Shown here in pieces: positions 14,839 to 19,466 of a DNA stretch of 19,466 nt. A program made the position numbers and the translations under genes. The notes beneath the pieces are model-generated. The model made no database searches, had not been told where the DNA came from, and saw nothing but the letters and a program-made list of their open reading frames with translations. The number at the start of each line of letters is the position of its first letter. Position 1 is the first letter of the stretch. The stretch covers positions 1 through 19,466 of the forward strand of contig JAEYTM010000106.1 in the NCBI GenBank assembly GCA_023434015.1, in the 5' to 3' direction. The DNA comes from Pseudomonadota bacterium (GTDB lineage Bacteria; Pseudomonadota; Alphaproteobacteria; Caulobacterales; Caulobacteraceae).

Positions 14839-17094
14839 ATGCCCGTGAGCCTCGACCGCCTTCGCCAGACCGTTTTCGAGACCTCGCTGGGGCCATTGTC
14901 GCTTTGGAGCGAGAGGGGCGCCCTGGCCTCGCGGCGTCCCGTGGTGGTGACGATCACCAGCACCTTCGCCGACCCCGATCACATGAGCCGCATGCAGCAG
15001 GTGCTGGGCGAGGCGGCCACGGCGGTGCTGATGCATCTGCCGGGCGACAGGCCCAGCCCCCTGCGTCAGACCTCGATCACCGCCTTCGCCCAGGCGCTGG
15101 GCGAAGTGGTGACGCGCGAGTTCCATGACCGCCCGGTGGTGCTGCACGGCCTGGGCATGGGGGCGCTGGTCGCCCTGGCCGTGCGCGCCGCGCCGGTGCG
15201 CCGGGTGATCGCGGTCGAACCGCCGCTGGCCACCGGCAAGCTGTGGCCGATGGTCGGCGGCCTGCAGCAACGGCTGCGCGCCGGCCCGGACGATGCGCCG
15301 CTTCATGACCTTGTACGCGAGATGTTCGGGGTCCAGCCCGACGCCGTCCCCGGTCGAAGCTACCTGCCGCTGCTCGGCAATCCCGCCGACCCGCCCGCCG
15401 ACGTCGTGCTGGGTGAAATTCCGCTGATGCCGCCGCGGCCGCTCGACCGCTACCCGAGCCTGGTCGACGAACCCGAGCGGCAGGCGCTGCGCAGTCATCC
15501 GCGGGTGGCGCTGCACGTCGCCCCCGGGGCCGGCCACAACGTGCCCCTGCATGCCCCCGAGCTGCTGCGCGAGCTGCTGCTCGCCGCCTGCGGCCCGGCC
15601 GTGGAAGGCCCGGCCAAGGCCTCCGCGCTCGTGGCGCGCGCCCCACTGGACGCCGGCAGGGTGCTCTACGTCGGCGCGGACGGAAGCGATTTCATCGCCG
15701 CCTACGCCGCCCGCAATCCGCGAGCCCGCGCCCTGGCGGCCCTCGACCTCCCGTCCGCGCCCCCCGGTCCCGTCGATGTCCTGGCCGCCGCGGGCCTGTC
15801 GGCCGATCAGGTTCCCCTGGCGGTCTCGAGGCTGTCCGAGCGTGGCCGGCTCATCGCCGCGCCGCTCGGCGATCCGGCGCACGTGCTGGCCGCGCTTGAG
15901 GCGGCCGGACTGGAGGCGTTGGGCGCCTGGCCGAGGGCCGCCGAGCCCGGTCATTTCGACGACGTGGCCAACGACCAGCTCGAACGCCTGCGCGGGGGCG
16001 CGCGGACCCCGCCGCTGATCCTCGCCTTGCGCCGGCGAGATCCGGCGGCGGCCGAGCGCCTGGCGATCAATCTGATCGTCTACGCGCCGACGCTGATGGA
16101 CATCCGCACCCGCCTGCCGGCCCAGGCCCTGCGTTCGGAACCCGAGGTGGCGGTGGTCTACTCGGGACCGGGCGAGCCCCTGCCGCAACTGCCGCACGGC
16201 CAGCCCAAGGTGCTGATCCTGCAACGTCCGGCGATGATCGACCTCGAAAGCTGGCGAAGCTCCCTCGCCCTGGCGATCCGGCGCGGCTGGCTGCTGCTGC
16301 TGGAGTACGACGACCATCCGGAACTGGTGGCTCAGGTGAAGGGCCGGGTCCTGACGCCGGAGGCCTGGGCGCGGTACGGCTACCCGCACGCCATCCAGAC
16401 CTCGACCGCCCGCCTGGCGGCGCTGTTCTCGCGCTACAATCCCGAGGTGAAGGTGTTCGGCAACGCCGCCTTCGATCTGGCTCCCAGGCCCGAGCGGCCG
16501 GCGCCGCGGCGGGTGTTCTACGGCGCCGTCTGGCGCGGCGATTTCGCGGTCCGCATCGCCCGCACCCTCGGTCCCGTCGCGGAGGCCTTCCCGGAGGTGG
16601 AGTTCACGGTGCTCGGCGACCGGTCGGTGTTCGAGGCCCTGCCGGCCGCCCGCAAGACCTTCCACGACTATGCGCCTTACGAGCGCTACCTGGAGATGAT
16701 GGGGGAGAGCGCCGTCTCCCTGTCGCCCATCGAGGGCCTGCTGCACCAGGACACCAAGAGCGACGCCAAATTCATCGACGCCGCGTCCCGCGGGGCCCTG
16801 ATGCTGGGCTCGCCGACCATCTATGCCGAGACCGTCCATCACGGGGAGACCGGCCTGATCGCGGAGCGCGTCGAGGACTGGGCTCCGCTGCTCGCACGGG
16901 CGCTGGGCGACGAGCCGGCCCGGCTGCGGATGGCCCAGGCCGCCTGGACCTATGTGCGCGACCGGCGGATGTTCGCCGATCAGATTCCCGAGCGCCTCGC
17001 CTGGTATCGCGACCTGTGGGCGCGGCGCGAAGCGCTGACCGCCGGAGTCATCGCCCGGACGCCCGGCCTGGCCGAGGCCCTGGCGCAGGGCTAG
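14839..17094 (+). CDS. Three-part fusion: inactive alpha/beta-hydrolase-like + degenerate methyltransferase-like + GT-B glycosyltransferase
   Basis: A 751-aa protein. Residues 1-250 are homologous to the separate alpha/beta-hydrolase at the other end (17091-17840): both share EPxLxTxKLWP, YPSLVDEPER/LPSLVDEPER and GHNVP. Here the nucleophile elbow is HGLGMGAL (103-110), so the expected Ser of G-x-S-x-G is Gly106, while His233 is kept. Residues about 273-365 (RVLYVGADGSDFIAAYAARN, later GRLIAAPLGD and LLEAAGLEALG-like) look like a class I methyltransferase with a ruined SAM loop. Residues about 435-745 are a glycosyltransferase of the GT-B kind, with LLLEYDDHPE, FYGAVWRGD, FTVLGDRSVF, HDYAPYERYLEMM, a DTKSDAKFIDAASRG donor-site segment and HGETGLI. 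GTG 14818 is an alternative start. The stop interlocks with the convergent hydrolase (CTAG 17091-17094). Confidence 0.8.
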   Translation: MPVSLDRLRQTVFETSLGPLSLWSERGALASRRPVVVTITSTFADPDHMSRMQQVLGEAATAVLMHLPGDRPSPLRQTSITAFAQALGEVVTREFHDRPVVLHGLGMGALVALAVRAAPVRRVIAVEPPLATGKLWPMVGGLQQRLRAGPDDAPLHDLVREMFGVQPDAVPGRSYLPLLGNPADPPADVVLGEIPLMPPRPLDRYPSLVDEPERQALRSHPRVALHVAPGAGHNVPLHAPELLRELLLAACGPAVEGPAKASALVARAPLDAGRVLYVGADGSDFIAAYAARNPRARALAALDLPSAPPGPVDVLAAAGLSADQVPLAVSRLSERGRLIAAPLGDPAHVLAALEAAGLEALGAWPRAAEPGHFDDVANDQLERLRGGARTPPLILALRRRDPAAAERLAINLIVYAPTLMDIRTRLPAQALRSEPEVAVVYSGPGEPLPQLPHGQPKVLILQRPAMIDLESWRSSLALAIRRGWLLLLEYDDHPELVAQVKGRVLTPEAWARYGYPHAIQTSTARLAALFSRYNPEVKVFGNAAFDLAPRPERPAPRRVFYGAVWRGDFAVRIARTLGPVAEAFPEVEFTVLGDRSVFEALPAARKTFHDYAPYERYLEMMGESAVSLSPIEGLLHQDTKSDAKFIDAASRGALMLGSPTIYAETVHHGETGLIAERVEDWAPLLARALGDEPARLRMAQAAWTYVRDRRMFADQIPERLAWYRDLWARREALTAGVIARTPGLAEALAQG

Positions 17095-17840
17095 GTCGCG
17101 GCCGCCTCGGCGATCGCCGCGCGCAGGGCGGCCAGCATTTCGCCGGAGGCCTCCTGCGGCACATTGTGGCCGGCCTGCTGGGCCACCGAATAGTCGATCA
17201 GCGGATGCCGCCGCAGCAGTTCGCGCTCCGGCTCGTCGACCAGGCTGGGCAGTTTCTGCACCGGCCGCTGCGGATAGAGCGGCTGGCCGCCGACGATCAC
17301 CCGCGTGGGCACGGCGAGCCGCTCGAGAAGGTCCTCGTAGCGGCGATCGACCAGCCCGTTCGCGCCGAGGCCGAAGACGCCCTCGATGAAGTCGGCCAGC
17401 ACCCGGTCGTCGGGGGCGGCCTGCAGCCTGCCGCGCATGAACGGGATCAGCGGCCACAGCTTGGCGGTGGTCAGCACCGGCTCCATGACCACCGAGCGGA
17501 CGATCTGCGGCGCCGTCAGCCCCAGCACAACCAGCCCGCCGATGGAGGCCCCCAGGCTGACCACGCGGCGGCCGGCGAATTCGGTGGCGATCACATGCGA
17601 GAAGGCGGCGGAATAGATCTGCACCGAGGCTGCGCTCAACGCGGGCGTGTGGTTGCCGGGCAGATGGCCGACGACCATGTCGGCGCCGGGGATATGCGGC
17701 GGTACGTGGAACAGCGAGCCGCGCTCGATCGCGAATGCGCCGAGGATGCCGACCACCAGAGGCCGCCCGGCGTCGAACGCCTCGAACGCCCCCCACAGCG
17801 GCACGACGCCGTAGGGCGTCTGGAACTCACGCCGCTCCAT
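17091..17840 (-). CDS. Alpha/beta-hydrolase fold protein, catalytic Ser and His present
   Basis: A 249-aa cytosolic protein without a signal peptide. The nucleophile elbow is SLGASIGGL with G-x-S-x-G at 97-101 (Ser99), and the late His is in AGHNVP (His225). The acidic member of the triad may be Asp202 in SLVDEPERELL, but this is uncertain. The EPVLTTAKLWPLIPF block (about 120-134) and the SLVDEPER block are shared with the N-terminal domain of the convergent fusion protein, so the two are paralogues. An esterase or thioesterase acting on an acylated sugar or carrier is possible; no substrate is visible. ATG 17840 was chosen (GGTGGGG just upstream); GTG 17849 is the alternative. It overlaps the aminotransferase 3' end by 14 nt and is the third gene of that operon. 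Confidence 0.8.
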   Translation of the reverse strand: MERREFQTPYGVVPLWGAFEAFDAGRPLVVGILGAFAIERGSLFHVPPHIPGADMVVGHLPGNHTPALSAASVQIYSAAFSHVIATEFAGRRVVSLGASIGGLVVLGLTAPQIVRSVVMEPVLTTAKLWPLIPFMRGRLQAAPDDRVLADFIEGVFGLGANGLVDRRYEDLLERLAVPTRVIVGGQPLYPQRPVQKLPSLVDEPERELLRRHPLIDYSVAQQAGHNVPQEASGEMLAALRAAIAEAAAT

Positions 17841-18942
17841 CGGCCCCACCGCTCAGGCGAACGATCGCCGAGGCGACCTGTTCGACGTCGGCGATCGGCA
17901 GGCCCGGCCAGAGCGGCAGGGAGAGCACTTCCGCGGCCAGCCGCTCGGCGACCGGGAAGGCGCCCGGCCGGAATCCATGGCGTTCGAACGCCGGCTGCAG
18001 ATGGCAGGGCTGCGGATAATGGATCAGGGGCTCGATCCCCGCCGCCTGCAGGCCGGCCTGCAGGCGATCACGTTCCGCCGCGCGGACGACGTACAGGTGA
18101 TAGACGTGCCGCGCCCATTCCGCCGCTCCGGGCGGTGCGATGCCGGGCAGGCCGCCGAGGCGCTGGTCGTAGACGGCCGCCCGCGCGCGCCGGGCCTCGT
18201 TGGCGGCGGCCAGGCCGGAAAGGCGCACACGCAGGAACGCCGCCTGCAGTTCGTCCAGCCGCGAGTTCACGCCGGTCGCCTCGTGGCTGTACTTCCGCCG
18301 GGAGCCGTAGTTGCGCAGCAGCCGCAGCTTTTCGGCCAGGGCTGCGTCGCGGGTGACCACCGCCCCGGCGTCGCCCAGGGCGCCCAGGTTCTTGGTCGGG
18401 TAGAAGCTGAACGCCGTGGCGTGGGCCAGCGAACCCGTGGGCCGACCCCGATAGCGACCGCCATGGCTCTGGGCCGCGTCCTCCAGCACGAACAGACCAT
18501 TCGCACGGGCGACCTCGCCGATGGCGTCCATGTCGGGCGGGTGGCCATAGAGCGACACCGGGATCACCGCGGCGGTGTGTGGGGTGACGGCCGCGGCGAA
18601 GGCCGCTGGGTCGAGCGTGAAAGTCGCGGGATCCACCTCGGCGGGCACGATGTTGGCGCCCACCGCCTCGACGGCCAGCCAGGTGGCGACGAAGGTGTGG
18701 CTGGGGACGATGACTTCCGCCCCGGGCCCGATCCCGGCCGCGCGCAACGCCAGGATCAGGGCGTCGAGGCCGTTGCCCACGCCCACGGCATGCGCCGCGC
18801 CGCAGCTCTCGGCGAATTCACGCTCGAACGCTTCGACCTCCGGGCCGAGCACCATCCAGCCGCTGTCCATCACCCGGCCATAGGCCGCGTCCATCGCCGC
18901 ACGCGTCACCGGGTCGTCCAGCCCCAGATCGAAGAACTTCAT
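17827..18942 (-). CDS. fdtB: DegT/DnrJ/EryC1/StrS-family PLP sugar aminotransferase (FdtB/QdtB type)
   Basis: A 371-aa PLP enzyme of normal family length. It has VMDSGWMVLGPEVEAFE near the N-terminus, GVGNGLDALILAL (54-66) for phosphate binding, VPSHTFVATW (79-88), VLEDAAQSHGG (152-162) with the Asp that contacts the pyridine ring, and SFYPTKNLGALGDAG (179-193) with Lys184 as the Schiff-base lysine. It would transaminate a 3-keto-6-deoxyhexose bound to dTDP, giving dTDP-Fuc3N or dTDP-Qui3N. The assignment to the 3-amino branch rests on its coupling with the preceding FdtA/QdtA-type isomerase: its ATG overlaps that gene's stop (ATGA, 18939-18942). FdtB and QdtB cannot be told apart here, so the symbol is provisional. 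Confidence 0.88.
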   Translation of the reverse strand: MKFFDLGLDDPVTRAAMDAAYGRVMDSGWMVLGPEVEAFEREFAESCGAAHAVGVGNGLDALILALRAAGIGPGAEVIVPSHTFVATWLAVEAVGANIVPAEVDPATFTLDPAAFAAAVTPHTAAVIPVSLYGHPPDMDAIGEVARANGLFVLEDAAQSHGGRYRGRPTGSLAHATAFSFYPTKNLGALGDAGAVVTRDAALAEKLRLLRNYGSRRKYSHEATGVNSRLDELQAAFLRVRLSGLAAANEARRARAAVYDQRLGGLPGIAPPGAAEWARHVYHLYVVRAAERDRLQAGLQAAGIEPLIHYPQPCHLQPAFERHGFRPGAFPVAERLAAEVLSLPLWPGLPIADVEQVASAIVRLSGGADGAA

Positions 18943-19346
18943 GCGCGGCTGCGGGCCAGGAAGGTGTCGAAGTCACGGATGTAGTCGCGCTCGTCGTAAT
19001 GGGCCGAGGCGAGCACAAGGCAGACCGAACCGGACGAAAAATTCTCGATCTCGCGCCAGGTGCCCGGGCCGATGTGCAGGCCGCGGTTCGGGCGGTTCAG
19101 GGTGACCACCTCCTCCCGCCTCCCGTCGTGCAGCCGCACGTCGAAGCTGCCGGCCACGGCGATCAGCAGCTGATTCAGCTCCAGGTGGGCATGGCCCGCC
19201 CGCATCGATCCGCTCGGCACGTCGTAGAGGTAATAGACCCGCTCAATGGTGAAGGGCATGTGCCGGCCCGATTCGGCGAAGCACAGCTTTCCCCGCGGGT
19301 CGCTGACCACAGGCAGCTCGATAAACTTGGCGAATGTGGACGACAT
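18939..19346 (-). CDS. fdtA: FdtA/QdtA-type dTDP-4-keto-6-deoxyglucose 3,4-ketoisomerase (cupin)
   Basis: A 135-aa cupin protein. Hallmarks of the family are DPRGKLCFAE (16-25), ERVYYLYDVP (35-44), RAGHAHLELNQLL (49-61) with the two His of the active site (His52, His54), a GSFDVRLHDG turn (66-75) and the C-terminal signature ASAHYDERDYIRDF (113-126). These enzymes move the keto group of dTDP-4-keto-6-deoxy-D-glucose from C4 to C3, producing the substrate of the next gene. Whether the product has galacto (FdtA) or gluco (QdtA) configuration cannot be decided from sequence, so the symbol is provisional. ATG 19346 has no strong ribosome site. It is the first gene of the minus-strand operon fdtA-fdtB-hydrolase. 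The genes supplying dTDP-glucose (rmlA/rmlB) are not in the window. Confidence 0.9.
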   Translation of the reverse strand: MSSTFAKFIELPVVSDPRGKLCFAESGRHMPFTIERVYYLYDVPSGSMRAGHAHLELNQLLIAVAGSFDVRLHDGRREEVVTLNRPNRGLHIGPGTWREIENFSSGSVCLVLASAHYDERDYIRDFDTFLARSRA

Positions 19347-19418
19347 AGTTGGCTAAGCGCCGGCCCCTTGATGACGGCGCACCGTAGTAGAGGCGCAGAG
19401 TCGGCGCCAGCCGCGACC

Positions 19419-19466
19419 GGGGGGGGGGGGGGGGGGGTGGGGGGGGGGGGGGGGGGAAATGGGGGT
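19419..19466. other. G homopolymer at the window end, probable sequencing/assembly artefact
   Basis: The last 48 bases are 19 G, T, 18 G, AAAT, 5 G and T. Nothing like this occurs elsewhere in the window. Long G runs at a contig tip are typical of two-colour Illumina chemistry, where loss of signal is read as G. The 72 bases before it (19347-19418) are the 5' region of fdtA and look normal. Confidence 0.85.

Noticed and set aside
14725..17796. Very long minus-strand open frame (over 1000 codons) antisense to the fusion gene
   Set aside because: Its translation is rich in Arg, Gln, His and Gly without fold or motif, as expected from the antisense of a GC-rich gene; the plus strand has clear domain motifs.
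19419..19456. G-quadruplex regulatory element
   Set aside because: Pure G runs at the extreme contig end are better explained as a sequencing artefact.

Overview
The window is very GC-rich (roughly 70% by eye) and almost completely coding. It uses ATG, GTG and TTG starts, and neighbouring genes often overlap by 4 nt or less. Base composition, the DUF3597 protein and the style of the glycosyltransferases suggest an alphaproteobacterium, most likely in or near the Caulobacteraceae; this is inference, since no rRNA or marker gene is present. No tRNA, rRNA, CRISPR array, transposase or phage gene was found. The left end cuts a gene. The right end runs into a G homopolymer that looks like a sequencing or assembly artefact at a contig end.

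The content is a cell-surface polysaccharide (O-antigen, capsule or S-layer-anchoring type) locus. Left part (1-6870): the tail of a likely glycosyltransferase; a SAM methyltransferase; two tandem paralogous multi-pass membrane proteins resembling GT-C glycosyltransferases (minus strand); a GNAT acetyltransferase coupled to a PIG-L-type deacetylase (plus strand); and a four-TM SMR/EamA-like protein coupled to a GT2 polyprenyl-phosphate glycosyltransferase (minus strand). Together these could make, flip and use an undecaprenyl-phosphate sugar to decorate a glycan on the periplasmic side.

Centre (7041-11365, plus strand): an ABC-2 permease and its ATPase (Wzm/Wzt or KpsM/KpsT type), which export lipid-linked polysaccharide from the cytoplasm; a large 741-aa GT-A glycosyltransferase starting at TTG; and a small DUF3597 protein.

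Right part (11382-19346): two paralogous GT4 glycosyltransferases in a near-overlapping pair (minus); a 751-aa three-part protein (plus) joining a catalytically dead alpha/beta-hydrolase-like domain, a degenerate methyltransferase-like domain and a GT-B glycosyltransferase; and a minus-strand operon fdtA/qdtA-type ketoisomerase, fdtB/qdtB-type aminotransferase, alpha/beta-hydrolase. The hydrolase is a paralogue of the fusion's N-terminus but keeps its nucleophile Ser. The isomerase and aminotransferase point to a dTDP-3-amino-3,6-dideoxyhexose (Fuc3N or Qui3N) in the glycan.

The features that stand out are three locally duplicated gene or domain pairs, the split in catalytic residues between the two hydrolase domains, and two convergent gene pairs that share a CTAG palindrome as both stop codons.
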